Source: G963665925 sp963676345 (GTDB taxonomy: Bacteria > Bacillota > Clostridia > Peptostreptococcales > Acidaminobacteraceae). From it: a stretch of 64,000 nt of DNA. This document shows positions 44,717 to 54,039 of this stretch, in pieces. The position numbers and the translations under genes are program-made. Below the pieces are notes generated by a model that saw only the letters and a list, made by a program, of their open reading frames with translations, did no database searches and was not told where the DNA came from. Numbering within the stretch: the first letter of the stretch is position 1; each line of letters starts with the position of its first letter. The stretch spans positions 62,001-126,000 of the forward strand of contig CAXXTS010000003.1 in NCBI GenBank assembly GCA_963676345.2, written 5' to 3'.

Positions 44717-45466
44717 ATGATCAAACAAAATGCAATTGAAAAAACACTGAATATTATGCAGGCGTTTACAAAAGCACCTTATGCCTATTCGGCAAAAGAG
44801 CTGAGTGTTGAACTTGAAATAAGCAAACCGACGGTTCATCGAATTTTGAATACTCTAAAGGAACAGAACTATGTGAAGCAAGATGCATACAGTGGAAAAT
44901 ACTCAGTAGGCTATGGGGCTTATGTTGTGGGCATGCAGTATGCCTGGAATTTGGATGTCTATTCGGAAATCCGTAAAGCCATTGACAGCATATCTGCTGA
45001 GACTCAGACACAGGTTGGCTACGCCGTACTGGAAGGCCTGGATGTCGTCAGTGTGTATGAATCTATATCCAATTTCATAAATATCCGTTACGTGCCTGGA
45101 GAAGTCTTTACGATTAACTGTGGTGCATACGGCAAGGTGCTCATGGCCTTTTCCCATACATATGAAGAACTGAAGAAGCTGGTTTATGAAGTTGACTTAA
45201 AACCCGTATTCAATAAGGCATTTACGGACCCAGACGAGCTGCTTGAAGAGTATAGAGGCATTCAGGAAAGAGGGTACGCAACAAGCTATGGTGAGGCTAT
45301 TGAAGGGACTATTGGGATGGGTGTGCCCGTGTTCAGTTCAAACGGAAAGCTACATGGGTGTATTGCCATTTCTGGCATTGATACACCGACCCTGCGCGCG
45401 AAAATGGATGATTGTATTGAGTTGCTGCTTAAAAGTGCAAGAGATGTGGCTCGATTTTTGATATAG
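44717..45466 (+). CDS. IclR family transcriptional regulator
   Basis: A 249-residue regulator. Residues 5-65 form the winged helix (YSAKELSVELEISKPTVHRI, LNTLKEQNYV); residues 80-245 form the IclR effector domain (GMGVPVFSSNGKLHGCIAIS). It heads island B and probably controls the hydrolase and YfcC genes that follow on the same strand; the DNA repeats before it suggest it also represses itself. ATG 44717 follows GGAGAG; the reading from 44699 lacks a site. Confidence 0.9.
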   Translation: MIKQNAIEKTLNIMQAFTKAPYAYSAKELSVELEISKPTVHRILNTLKEQNYVKQDAYSGKYSVGYGAYVVGMQYAWNLDVYSEIRKAIDSISAETQTQVGYAVLEGLDVVSVYESISNFINIRYVPGEVFTINCGAYGKVLMAFSHTYEELKKLVYEVDLKPVFNKAFTDPDELLEEYRGIQERGYATSYGEAIEGTIGMGVPVFSSNGKLHGCIAISGIDTPTLRAKMDDCIELLLKSARDVARFLI

Positions 45467-45663
45467 GGCGGCGGGAACTGCCTTATAGAGACAATGGGTT
45501 GAGGAGGTCTCGTCTCTTTATAGACGAGTGAAATAGTGGAAAATTCGATGGATGGATGCTTACCTGTAACAGGCATAATTTTTTAGTGGCAAGCCGGGTT
45601 TCAGGTGATGTACATAAATCGAGTTTGAATTTCAGGAAAGGGAGTGAGAAAATCGAAAAGCTA

Positions 45664-46869
45664 ATGGAGCAAGTTGCTCAGGTGGTTCATGAAGAGGATG
45701 TGATTGGTTTAATTGCAGACCTCGTCGCCATCCCCAGTCATCCGCCAAACAGTGGGCAGGAAAAGGAAATTGCCCACTATATACAGCGCTTTTTTAAAAG
45801 TGAAGGTATTGAGTCGCGTGTCATACATGTGGAAGATGACCGCTACAATGTTACCGCTGTATTAAGAGGCACAGTGGGGGCGAAACGGCTTTTATTGACA
45901 GGACACATGGATACGGTACCGGTATACGATATGGAAAATCCCTATAAAGTATCACAGCGGTCCGGAAAGTTATATGGACGTGGAACCGTTGATATGAAAG
46001 GACCTTTAGCCTGTATGATGATGGCGATGGCTGCGCTGAAGCGTCTGAAAGTGCCGCTTGAAGAGGATGTATGGTTTGCAGGGGTAATCGATGAAGAAGA
46101 AAAGAGCCTTGGTACCATTGCCCTTATTGAAGCGGGGCTCAAGGTGGACGCTGCAATTGTCGGTGAACCGACTGACCTTGAAATCTGCATGGCCCACCGC
46201 GGTCTTGAGTGGCTTGAATTTGAGATTGTAGGAAAAACGGTTCATGGCGGGCGCCAGAGTGAAGGCATCAACGCCATTCAAAAGGCGACCCAGTTTATTA
46301 CCCTGCTAGAAGAGCGTATGAAAAGCAGCTTATCTGAACGCATACATCCTGTCGCTGGAAGTTCAACCATGAACCTTGGAACCATAAACGGAGGCACGCA
46401 GCCGAGTACGGTCGCAGGGCGGTGTGTGCTAACTGTAGACAGACGCTGGATTCCGGGTGAATCCTATGAGAATGTACTTAAAGAATATCAAGATGTGATT
46501 ACAGAACTGAGCCAAAAAGACCCTAAATTTAAGTGCCACATGCGTGTGATGGAAAGCAGTGTCATGAAACCAGGGTATGTACACGAAGCTATGGAAATTG
46601 ATCCTGACTCAGAAATTATTAAGTCGCTAACTGATGCAATTCAAGCGGTAAGCGGTACCACTCCAAATAGAACATATTTCCCAGCATGGAGCGATGCAGG
46701 TCTTCTCTCTACATATGCCAATATTCCAACCATTGTATTTGCACCGGGTCAGCTAGAATCCGCTCATTCTAAAGATGAGTTCATTTCCGTAAACCAACTG
46801 ATGCCAGCGGTTAAAGCGTATGCACTGACTGCTGCACTATATTGTAAAGTTAAAGGAGATGATGCGTAG
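45664..46869 (+). CDS. M20 family ArgE/DapE-type deacylase
   Basis: A 401-residue di-zinc hydrolase. LLTGHMDTVP near residue 80, GRGTVDMKGPLA near residue 109, the catalytic glutamate pair in IDEEEKSLG and GEPTDLEICMAHRGLEW match the ArgE/DapE/ACY1 group, which removes acetyl or succinyl groups from amino acids. Next to the YfcC carrier, whose GTG overlaps its stop. The start is uncertain: ATG 45664 lacks a close Shine-Dalgarno (AAAGGGAG lies 19 bases up), and the frame is open upstream to 45556. Confidence 0.87.
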   Translation: MEQVAQVVHEEDVIGLIADLVAIPSHPPNSGQEKEIAHYIQRFFKSEGIESRVIHVEDDRYNVTAVLRGTVGAKRLLLTGHMDTVPVYDMENPYKVSQRSGKLYGRGTVDMKGPLACMMMAMAALKRLKVPLEEDVWFAGVIDEEEKSLGTIALIEAGLKVDAAIVGEPTDLEICMAHRGLEWLEFEIVGKTVHGGRQSEGINAIQKATQFITLLEERMKSSLSERIHPVAGSSTMNLGTINGGTQPSTVAGRCVLTVDRRWIPGESYENVLKEYQDVITELSQKDPKFKCHMRVMESSVMKPGYVHEAMEIDPDSEIIKSLTDAIQAVSGTTPNRTYFPAWSDAGLLSTYANIPTIVFAPGQLESAHSKDEFISVNQLMPAVKAYALTAALYCKVKGDDA

Positions 46870-48299
46870 TGGAAGCAAAAGTAAAAAAATCGCCAGAGCA
46901 TGATAAAGAACCCCAGAAAAAATTTAAAGTACCCCATGTTTATGTCATTCTATTAAGTGTTGTGGCAATTTGTTCTCTTCTTACATATGTTGTACCAGCG
47001 GGTCAGTACGCCATGATGGAAAGTGCCAGCGGGCGCATGGTGGTTGATCCGAGTTCGTTCCAGTATATCGATAACACGCCGGTCGGCTTGATGGATTTTT
47101 TGAAATCCGTACCAGATGGCATGGTCGAAACGGCATCTATAATCTTTTTCATATTCATTGTAGGAGGGGCCTTCTCGGTCGTAGAAGCGACAGGTGCAAT
47201 TGAAGCAGGGATTGGTCAGGTTACCCTAAAAATGAAAGGCAAGGAACGTGCAATCATACCTATAGTTGTCATTCTCTTCTCCCTTGGAGGTGCTGTATTT
47301 GGAATGGCAGAAGAAACATTGCCATTTATTCCGATTATGGTGACACTTGCCATAGCACTGGGCTTTGATTCACTAACAGGGATCGGCATGGTACTTGCTG
47401 GTGCAGGTGCAGGCTTTGCAGGCGCATTTATGAACCCCTTTACTGTAGGTGTGGCACAGGGAATCGCAGAGCTGCCCCTATTTTCAGGTATGGGCTTTAG
47501 AATGATTGCTTACGTCTGTATGGTTTCGCTTGTGACCCTATTTTTATACCGTTATGCCGGTAAGGTAAAGCAAAATCCTGAGTTGAGTTTGATGTATGAC
47601 TTTGACCAGAGCCGTGAAGACGTTCTGGACTTGTCCCAGCTTAAGAGTTTGACGGGAAGTAGAAAATCAGTTCTCGGCGTGGTTGCCCTGACAATTGGCC
47701 TCCTTGTATTTGGCGTTATCCAGTATGGATGGTACATTCAGGAGATTGCAGCACTCTTTCTTGGTATGAGTATTGTGGTCAGTCTGTTCGGTGGGCTGGG
47801 TTTTGATGGCTTTGCTGAGAATCTGGTTAAGGGTATGGCGGGCATTGCCGGCGGCGCTCTGGTAGTCGGATTCGCACGTGCCATATTGGTTGTACTTACG
47901 ACAGGCAATATTCTAGATACGATCCTGTATTCGTCTTCAAGCGTTTTAACACAGTTGCCTTCGTCGGTATCGGCAGTGGGTATGTATGTGTTCCAGTGTC
48001 TACTCAACTTCATCGTGCCATCTGGAAGCGGTCAGGCGGCCGTATCCATACCAATATTGGCACCCCTGTCTGACCTCGTAGGTGTTACACGACAAACTGC
48101 AGTGTTGGCTTACCAGTTCGGAGATGGTATTTCCAACATATTTACACCGACTTCAGGCTATTTTATGGCAGGACTTGCACTGGCTAAAATTCCATGGAAC
48201 AAATGGGCCAAGTGGATTCTACCACTCATTTTACTTCAGTATGCAGTTGCAGGTATTTTGGTCTTTATTGCGCATTCCATTCAATATGGACCTTTCTAG
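46869..48299 (+). CDS. YfcC-family transporter (second copy)
   Basis: A 476-residue carrier with about twelve helices, paralogous to the protein at 16354. HVYVILLSVVAICSLLTYVV then PAGQY and FIVPSGSGQAAVSIPILAP are the shared marks, and AGAGAGFAGAFMNPFTVGVA is the first hairpin motif. It starts at GTG inside the stop of the ArgE/DapE gene, so uptake and hydrolysis are coupled. Family substrates include basic amino acids and dipeptide-like acids; here an N-acyl amino acid is likely. Confidence 0.88.
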   Translation: MEAKVKKSPEHDKEPQKKFKVPHVYVILLSVVAICSLLTYVVPAGQYAMMESASGRMVVDPSSFQYIDNTPVGLMDFLKSVPDGMVETASIIFFIFIVGGAFSVVEATGAIEAGIGQVTLKMKGKERAIIPIVVILFSLGGAVFGMAEETLPFIPIMVTLAIALGFDSLTGIGMVLAGAGAGFAGAFMNPFTVGVAQGIAELPLFSGMGFRMIAYVCMVSLVTLFLYRYAGKVKQNPELSLMYDFDQSREDVLDLSQLKSLTGSRKSVLGVVALTIGLLVFGVIQYGWYIQEIAALFLGMSIVVSLFGGLGFDGFAENLVKGMAGIAGGALVVGFARAILVVLTTGNILDTILYSSSSVLTQLPSSVSAVGMYVFQCLLNFIVPSGSGQAAVSIPILAPLSDLVGVTRQTAVLAYQFGDGISNIFTPTSGYFMAGLALAKIPWNKWAKWILPLILLQYAVAGILVFIAHSIQYGPF

Positions 48300-48316
48300 A
48301 CCGCTATAGTTCACAA

Positions 48317-48351
48317 GTGCAAAAGACAGCATGCTGTCTTTTGCACATTTT
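48317..48351 (+). terminator. 30-bp perfect palindrome terminator
   Basis: The sequence at 48317-48346 is its own reverse complement (14-bp arms around AT) and is followed by ATTTTT. It lies between the YfcC gene and the deacylase gene. Confidence 0.75.
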
Positions 48352-48395
48352 TAAGCTCGAAAACAGTTTGATGGATAGAGAAAGGGGGAGGCTGC

Positions 48396-49745
48396 ATGTA
48401 TGATTTAACCATTGTAGATGCCCTTATTCCTGATTATGCGTCGGATACATTTTATGTATCTGATTTGCATATTAAAGATGGAAAAATCGTTAAAATTGGA
48501 CAAGATGCTACAAAGAGTCAAAGCGTGATTTCAGCAGATGGACAGATTGTGTCAGCTGGATTTATTGACATACATTCCCACGAAGAATGGATTGATGTAA
48601 AAAGACAAGATCCGTATTATACAGGGTATTGTGCCCTGCGAATGGGAACCACAACCCTAATTGGGGGGAACTGTGGGGACAATAAGATGGACCCTGCATC
48701 TTTTGCAAGTTATGTAAAGGCCAAGGGCGCACCACTCAATTATAAACTCTTCATTGGACATAATTTCTTGCGCCAATGTGTTGGAATTGAAGATCGCTAC
48801 CGCAGTGCAACAAGCCTTGAAATTGAAAAGATGCGTAAACTGGTCAAAATGTATCTGCCGATGAATCCGGTGGGTATTTCCTATGGCATTGAGTACGCAC
48901 CTGGTGTTAATGAATCGGAAATGACACGGATTACAGCGGGGCTTTCTCCTGAGAAACACCTGCTCGCTGCACATTATCGATACGATGGAGACAAGAGTGT
49001 TGAGTCTGTTGATGAACTGGCTCAACTTTCGAGGACAACACAGCTTCCCATGCAAATATCCCATATCGGGAGTTGCAGCGCCATGGGAACAATGAAGGAA
49101 ACGCTCAGTGCGGTTAAAAAGCATATTGATAATGGGGTAGATGTTTTAGCGGACTGTTACCCCTACGCGGCATTTTCGACATATATTGGATCAGCGGTTT
49201 TTGATGACGGCTGCTTTGAGCGGTGGAACAAGACCTATTCGGATATTTTACTTACAGAACCTCCTTATCAGGGAATGAGGTGTGATGCGGCTCTTTTTGA
49301 AAAAGTGAAGCGGGAATACCCAAATAGTATTGTGGCAGCGTTTGTGATGAATGAGGAGGAAGTGCGCGAGGCACTCTGTTCCCCTTATGTGATGGTTGCA
49401 AGTGATGCACTTTATAACTATGAAACAGGGCATCCGCGGGGAGCAGGGACTTTTGCAAAGGTGCTCTCAAAATACGTTCGTGAAGAAAAAGTAATGTCTC
49501 TGGTACAAGCCCTTAAAAAAATGACCCTGTATCCAGCAAAACGTCTGTCACTTTATAAAAAAGGCGATATATTTGAAGGGGCAGATGCAGATTTAGTTAT
49601 TTTTAATCCGGACAAAATCAAAGATAATGCGACATTTGAAGCACCAACGGCACTTCCGGAGGGTATTTCTTATGTCATTGTCAACGGTGCGGTTGCACTT
49701 AAAGACAATCAAATTGTAAATGGAAGACTTGGTCGATATATTTAA
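48396..49745 (+). CDS. N-acyl-D-amino-acid deacylase family amidohydrolase
   Basis: A 449-residue amidohydrolase-superfamily enzyme. The zinc motif HSHEEW is near residue 60, the bridging cysteine in GGNCGDN near residue 90, GISYGIEYAPG near residue 155, then HYR near residue 190, ISHIGS near residue 220 and the catalytic aspartate in MVASDALYNYETGHPRG near residue 330. These match D-aminoacylases, which cut the acyl group from N-acyl-D-amino acids; some relatives are dipeptidases. GGGGGAGG lies five bases before the ATG. Followed 15 bp later by an M20 hydrolase. Confidence 0.85.
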   Translation: MYDLTIVDALIPDYASDTFYVSDLHIKDGKIVKIGQDATKSQSVISADGQIVSAGFIDIHSHEEWIDVKRQDPYYTGYCALRMGTTTLIGGNCGDNKMDPASFASYVKAKGAPLNYKLFIGHNFLRQCVGIEDRYRSATSLEIEKMRKLVKMYLPMNPVGISYGIEYAPGVNESEMTRITAGLSPEKHLLAAHYRYDGDKSVESVDELAQLSRTTQLPMQISHIGSCSAMGTMKETLSAVKKHIDNGVDVLADCYPYAAFSTYIGSAVFDDGCFERWNKTYSDILLTEPPYQGMRCDAALFEKVKREYPNSIVAAFVMNEEEVREALCSPYVMVASDALYNYETGHPRGAGTFAKVLSKYVREEKVMSLVQALKKMTLYPAKRLSLYKKGDIFEGADADLVIFNPDKIKDNATFEAPTALPEGISYVIVNGAVALKDNQIVNGRLGRYI

Positions 49746-49759
49746 GTAGGGATGATGAC

Positions 49760-50935
49760 ATGAAAGAAAAAATAAGACAACATACAGATCAGTTAAAAGA
49801 GGCGCTTATTAGACTCAGCGAAGCAATATTTGCACACCCTGAGCTTGGGCACGAAGAATACACAGCATCGAAACTTCACGGTGCCTTGCTAGAAAAGCAT
49901 GGTTTTGATGTGACCCTGGGATTTGAGGGTTTAGAAACAGCCTTTAAGGCGGTTTACACTGCAGAAAAGCCAGGACCAACCATTGCCTATTTGGCAGAGT
50001 ATGATGCCCTTCCGGGTATTGGTCATGGCTGTGGTCACAATTTACTGGGAACGGTGAGTACAGGTGCGGGCATCGTGCTTAAAAACGTACTGGACGAAAT
50101 TGGTGGTCGGGTCATTGTCTTGGGCACACCTGCTGAAGAGACAAGCGGAGCCAAGGTGACATTCGCTGAAAATGGAGTTTTTGATGATGTCGATGTGGCC
50201 ATGATTGCGCATCCGGATGCATCGTATTATAAGAGCGGAGCCTCTTTAGCCATGCAGGCCATTCAGTTTGATTATCACGGGCGTACTGCACACGCGGCGT
50301 CTGCCCCGGAGAAGGGTATCAACGCTCTGGATGCAGCTATAGGAACATTTGTAAGTATTAATGCACTGCGTCAGCACATTAAAAGCGATTCACGTATTCA
50401 CGGCATTATTTCAGATGGGGGGAAAGCTGCCAATATTGTACCTGATTTTGCACAGGCACAGTTTTATGTGCGATCACCTGAAAAGGCCTATCTCCAAGAG
50501 CTTGCAGACAAGGTTAAAAATTGTGCACGCTGTGCAGCAGATGCTGTAGGTGCATCGGTAGACATAAGCCACTATGAAGTCAGCTATGATAATATGCTAA
50601 CCAACGAGGCACTGTCGAGCGCTTTTACTGAGCAATTAAAGGCACTGGGGTGCACTAAAATCAAGGATGCAAGAGAGGATTTTGGGTCTATTGATGCCGG
50701 CAATGTCAGCCATGTCTGCGCTACAATTCACCCTACTTTTGCTATTGTCAAAGACCAGCCGATTATTGCCCATACCGTAGCCTTTGCTGAAGCGACAAGA
50801 ACCCCTTATGCCTATGAGGAAATGGCACGTACGGTATCTGCGCTTGCCTTAACTGGGGTAGCAGTGATTACAGATCCCCAGCTTTTTGAGCGCATACAAG
50901 CAGAGTTTGAAGCAGCTACACAAGGAAAGTCTTAG
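49760..50935 (+). CDS. M20 family amidohydrolase (PM20D2/AbgB-like)
   Basis: A 391-residue hydrolase. FAHPELGHEEYTASKLH, AEYDALPGIGHGCGHNLLGT, the GTPAEETSGAKV catalytic glutamate and HAASAPEKGINALDA are the marks of the amidohydrolase branch of M20 that cleaves acyl- or aminobenzoyl-amino acids. The metal motif GHGCGHN is intact. Probably co-transcribed with the D-aminoacylase, suggesting that the two hydrolyse different stereoisomers or acyl groups. Substrate unknown. Confidence 0.87.
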   Translation: MKEKIRQHTDQLKEALIRLSEAIFAHPELGHEEYTASKLHGALLEKHGFDVTLGFEGLETAFKAVYTAEKPGPTIAYLAEYDALPGIGHGCGHNLLGTVSTGAGIVLKNVLDEIGGRVIVLGTPAEETSGAKVTFAENGVFDDVDVAMIAHPDASYYKSGASLAMQAIQFDYHGRTAHAASAPEKGINALDAAIGTFVSINALRQHIKSDSRIHGIISDGGKAANIVPDFAQAQFYVRSPEKAYLQELADKVKNCARCAADAVGASVDISHYEVSYDNMLTNEALSSAFTEQLKALGCTKIKDAREDFGSIDAGNVSHVCATIHPTFAIVKDQPIIAHTVAFAEATRTPYAYEEMARTVSALALTGVAVITDPQLFERIQAEFEAATQGKS

Positions 50936-51039
50936 ATGGAAGGCGTGGAAACGGGTTTGATTCTTGATAAACTGCAAGCGCAAGCTTGAGGATTAGAATG
51001 CCCCTTTTTTAGGATTTGCCTATTTTCACTCAGGCAGAC

Positions 51040-52236
51040 TTATGACACGCCAATAATCTGATTGCGTCCGTTTTCTTTTGCATGGTAAAGAGCTGTGTCG
51101 GCCTGTTTGATTAAGTCATTATCGCTAAGATGATCTGACATATTTGCACAGCCGATGCTCAGTGTTAGAATCTCTTTTTGCAAGCAGTATGGCAGGTCCA
51201 GTGACTGGGCGCTCTGAAGCAGCTTATTCCCCACTTCACAAGCGGTTTCGGAAGATGTATTGGATAGGATAACAAGAAACTCTTCTCCACCCCATCGGCC
51301 AACAATATCTGTCGATCTAAGGCTTGTTTCAAGGGTGCGTGCCACATCTTGAAGCACTTTGTCACCTATGTCATGCCCATAAGTGTCATTAAAACGTTTG
51401 AAGTGGTCAATATCAATCATTAAGATTGAGAACGGGCTTTTATAGGTGTGAAATTTTTCAATTTCCTGACCTAAGAGGGCTTCGATTTTGCGTCTATTGT
51501 AGAGCTGGGTTAAATCGTCCGTAATGGCTAAATGACGTGTCTTATGTAAGAGTTTTTCGGTTCTGCCGATGTATTTATCCAGTTCGTTGAGCAGGCGAAT
51601 GTGGATCATCTGTGTAATTGAAAAGGTCAAGTAAATCATGAGGAGTTCGTTGATGATAACCATGGCAGACTCCCCTTGGCTCAATGCCGCGTAGTTGAAA
51701 AGGTCAAAATCATGCAGATCATTAATCAAACGACTACCGTGTGCCAGAGTAAAGAGAACGTTGGAAATTGCAACGGGGTAAGTATAAGCACGCTGGTGCT
51801 TTTGTGTTTTAAAAAATACGATGTAGGCTGTATGAAGGAAAATCGGTATAACCATAGTCGTGAAAACAATTAGGCGCATACGTGTGCTCGCTGTAATGAA
51901 CGTAAAGTATATATAGAGTCCGCTGAACAGCGCCATGGCAAAAATATAAGGCCATTTTAAAACGGTTACGCCGACAAATTTGGCAATACCAAAGACAAGG
52001 AGCATTGCACCGAAATACATACAGATATTTGCAAGAATAATAGTCATAAAATCAGGCAGTACACCTGTGAAGATGACAAGGGTCATGCCGATAGATTGTA
52101 AAATGAAGTCAGCAAGAACAAGTTCAATCCCCTTGAACTTGTTCTTTGTTTTATGCCATGTTGCACCAATAATGTAGGTACAGACATAATTGATAAGTAA
52201 ATTGATGACAATCGTTGTGTTTAAATCCAGAGACAT
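51040..52236 (-). CDS. Membrane diguanylate cyclase (GGDEF)
   Basis: A 398-residue protein with about seven membrane helices in residues 5-215 and a GGDEF domain from about 235. The active site is GRWGGEEF near residue 325, and RSTD five residues earlier is an intact inhibitory I-site. It should make cyclic di-GMP in response to a membrane signal and be product-inhibited. I choose the start at 52236 because GAGGGA lies five bases upstream; an open extension to 52329 would add a non-hydrophobic leader. Monocistronic inside island B. Confidence 0.88.
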   Translation of the reverse strand: MSLDLNTTIVINLLINYVCTYIIGATWHKTKNKFKGIELVLADFILQSIGMTLVIFTGVLPDFMTIILANICMYFGAMLLVFGIAKFVGVTVLKWPYIFAMALFSGLYIYFTFITASTRMRLIVFTTMVIPIFLHTAYIVFFKTQKHQRAYTYPVAISNVLFTLAHGSRLINDLHDFDLFNYAALSQGESAMVIINELLMIYLTFSITQMIHIRLLNELDKYIGRTEKLLHKTRHLAITDDLTQLYNRRKIEALLGQEIEKFHTYKSPFSILMIDIDHFKRFNDTYGHDIGDKVLQDVARTLETSLRSTDIVGRWGGEEFLVILSNTSSETACEVGNKLLQSAQSLDLPYCLQKEILTLSIGCANMSDHLSDNDLIKQADTALYHAKENGRNQIIGVS

Positions 52237-52508
52237 TACCATCCCTCTATTCTTGCTTGCATACCCTAAATGTGTCATTGAATGGGTATGAAGCATTAAG
52301 TTCACTGTTTTACTAAGTGCACGCGCCAATATATATTGCTTATTATAGTATTATATCCAATTTCGTACTTATGAATTGCAAAATTTCCTTAGCATACAAA
52401 TATTTTTCCCCAGGGTAAGTACCTCTTCATACCGCGTATGAGGGGTTGGATGGAAGACTCTGACAGCGTATTATGAATTAAAAAGTATGTAGACTAGGGG
52501 GAGATTCT

Positions 52509-53243
52509 GTGAAACATTCACTGAGAAAAGGGCAAGTCATATTTGGTGTACAGGTAGGCATACTCATGTTAGACAGCCAGACGCCCTTTATTCCGGGAGA
52601 TGTTGGCAACGCGAGGTCTTATGCTTATCCTGTCAGGTATGAAATTGTCCCTGAAATGACAGTTTCCAGAATGCTTTCTGAGAAACTTATGGAAGATGAA
52701 AAAGCATTGGATATTGTTTTGCAGGCAGCTCAAAAACTGCAAACGCAGGGGGTGCGCGCCATTACATCAGACTGTGGTTTTATGATGGTTTTCCAAGAGT
52801 ACTTGAATGCACACCTCGAAACGCCCGTTTTTTTATCAAGTCTTTTACAGCTGCCATTCATAATGCAGATTATTAAACCAGAAGAAAAAATTGCTGTACT
52901 TTCAGCGAGCGGTGCAACCTTAGGGCCGGTGATTGCCAAGTATTTTGGACAGGCTTGTTTGGACAGGCTTGTTATAAAGGGCATGGAAGAGGAGCCACAC
53001 TTTTATGACGCTATTGTTGAAGAAAATGGGGTCTTAGATGATGAGCTTATGACAAAAGAGATCATTCACGGTGTTGAAGAGTGCATAGATGCGGTCGGTC
53101 AAGTCGGGGCAGTCCTTCTGGAGTGCAGTGTGATGCCCCCTTACGGCAAGGCCGTTTCAGACCGGTTTAATCTGCCGGTTTTTGATTTTAATACCATGAT
53201 TGACTATATGCATTTATCGCTTGAAAAGAAGGCCTTTAAGTAA
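52509..53243 (+). CDS. Aspartate/glutamate/hydantoin racemase family protein
   Basis: A 244-residue member of the Asp/Glu racemase superfamily. Two cysteines on matching half-sites, TSDCGFMM near residue 82 and LLECSVMPPYG near residue 203, are the expected acid-base pair for cofactor-free racemisation. The N-terminus is unusual (VGILMLDSQTPFIPGDVGNA). The family includes hydantoin racemase and maleate isomerase, so substrate is open. In this island it may supply the isomer accepted by the hydrolases. It starts at GTG after AGGGGGAG. Confidence 0.8.
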   Translation: MKHSLRKGQVIFGVQVGILMLDSQTPFIPGDVGNARSYAYPVRYEIVPEMTVSRMLSEKLMEDEKALDIVLQAAQKLQTQGVRAITSDCGFMMVFQEYLNAHLETPVFLSSLLQLPFIMQIIKPEEKIAVLSASGATLGPVIAKYFGQACLDRLVIKGMEEEPHFYDAIVEENGVLDDELMTKEIIHGVEECIDAVGQVGAVLLECSVMPPYGKAVSDRFNLPVFDFNTMIDYMHLSLEKKAFK

Positions 53244-53253
53244 TAACAAAATA

Positions 53254-53301
53254 AAAAGCCCTGTTCGACCCCCAAAATGCTGGAGGCGAACAGGGCTTTT
53301 G
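53254..53301. terminator. Bidirectional intrinsic terminator
   Basis: AAAAGCCCTGTTCG (53254-53267) pairs perfectly with 53287-53300 and has A and T flanks on both strands. It separates the racemase gene and the zinc-ribbon gene. Confidence 0.85.
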
Positions 53302-53316
53302 TACCGGACTTTTTCA

Positions 53317-54009
53317 TTATTTCATAAGAGCCACATTGCACTCTTTACAGTAATCGGATGTTTTCTCATTGGCTGTGAAACAGTATATACAGCGCAGGTG
53401 TTCATCCCGACTCTTATCTTCTTTTTCGGGGTACTTGAAATTCCGATGGCGCTTAATTTGATCTCCCTTATGATAGTAATTGAGAACCTGATAGTTTCCA
53501 TACGTGAGTTTTTTGTATTTTAAAGTGCCGAGTTTGACTTTGATAATGTACTTTTCTTTTCGACTTGGGCGTCGATCGTATTCATCATCAGGTTTTGATT
53601 CATAACTTACTTTTTCCTTGGTTTTAACGACCGTTCCCTCCCAGTCCCGTTCCATTTTGGCCTTAATATAAAATGGAATACTGAGCAAAAATGCAATGGC
53701 TCCGGCTACGAAGCCAGCCAAGAAACAGCTTGGTGTGACCCGGCCTTCACCGCTTGCCCAAATGAAAAACATAATAACAGCGACAATAAGCGAAAAGAGA
53801 GCGCCGGCGCGGAGGTTGGAATGGATGATCATTTTTCTCAGTGCAATGACAGTTGGATCTGATTCCTTTTCAGAAAATCCAGGGCGAATGTAAATGTCAG
53901 CCTCCTTTTGCGGAGGAACAGGCGGGGCTTCTTTTAACGCTGTTCCGCAAAGACCGCAGAATTTGGCGCCTGATTCAATGGGTGCGCCGCACGATGGACA
54001 GGGGTTCAT
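53317..54009 (-). CDS. Zinc-ribbon membrane protein
   Basis: A 230-residue protein with an N-terminal zinc ribbon (CPSCGAP and FCGLCG), two membrane helices around residues 70-115 (ALFSLIVAVIMFFIWASG and FLAGFVAGAIAFLLSIPFYI), a basic middle domain with GTVVKTKEKVSYES, and a C-terminal second ribbon, CIYCFTANEKTSDYCKEC. Function unknown. The middle section may form a small beta domain. It lies 30 bp after the membrane protein gene at 54040-55362 and is probably co-transcribed. Confidence 0.7.
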   Translation of the reverse strand: MNPCPSCGAPIESGAKFCGLCGTALKEAPPVPPQKEADIYIRPGFSEKESDPTVIALRKMIIHSNLRAGALFSLIVAVIMFFIWASGEGRVTPSCFLAGFVAGAIAFLLSIPFYIKAKMERDWEGTVVKTKEKVSYESKPDDEYDRRPSRKEKYIIKVKLGTLKYKKLTYGNYQVLNYYHKGDQIKRHRNFKYPEKEDKSRDEHLRCIYCFTANEKTSDYCKECNVALMK

Positions 54010-54039
54010 AGTCGTATTCCTTTCTAGAGTAAGTCGGTG

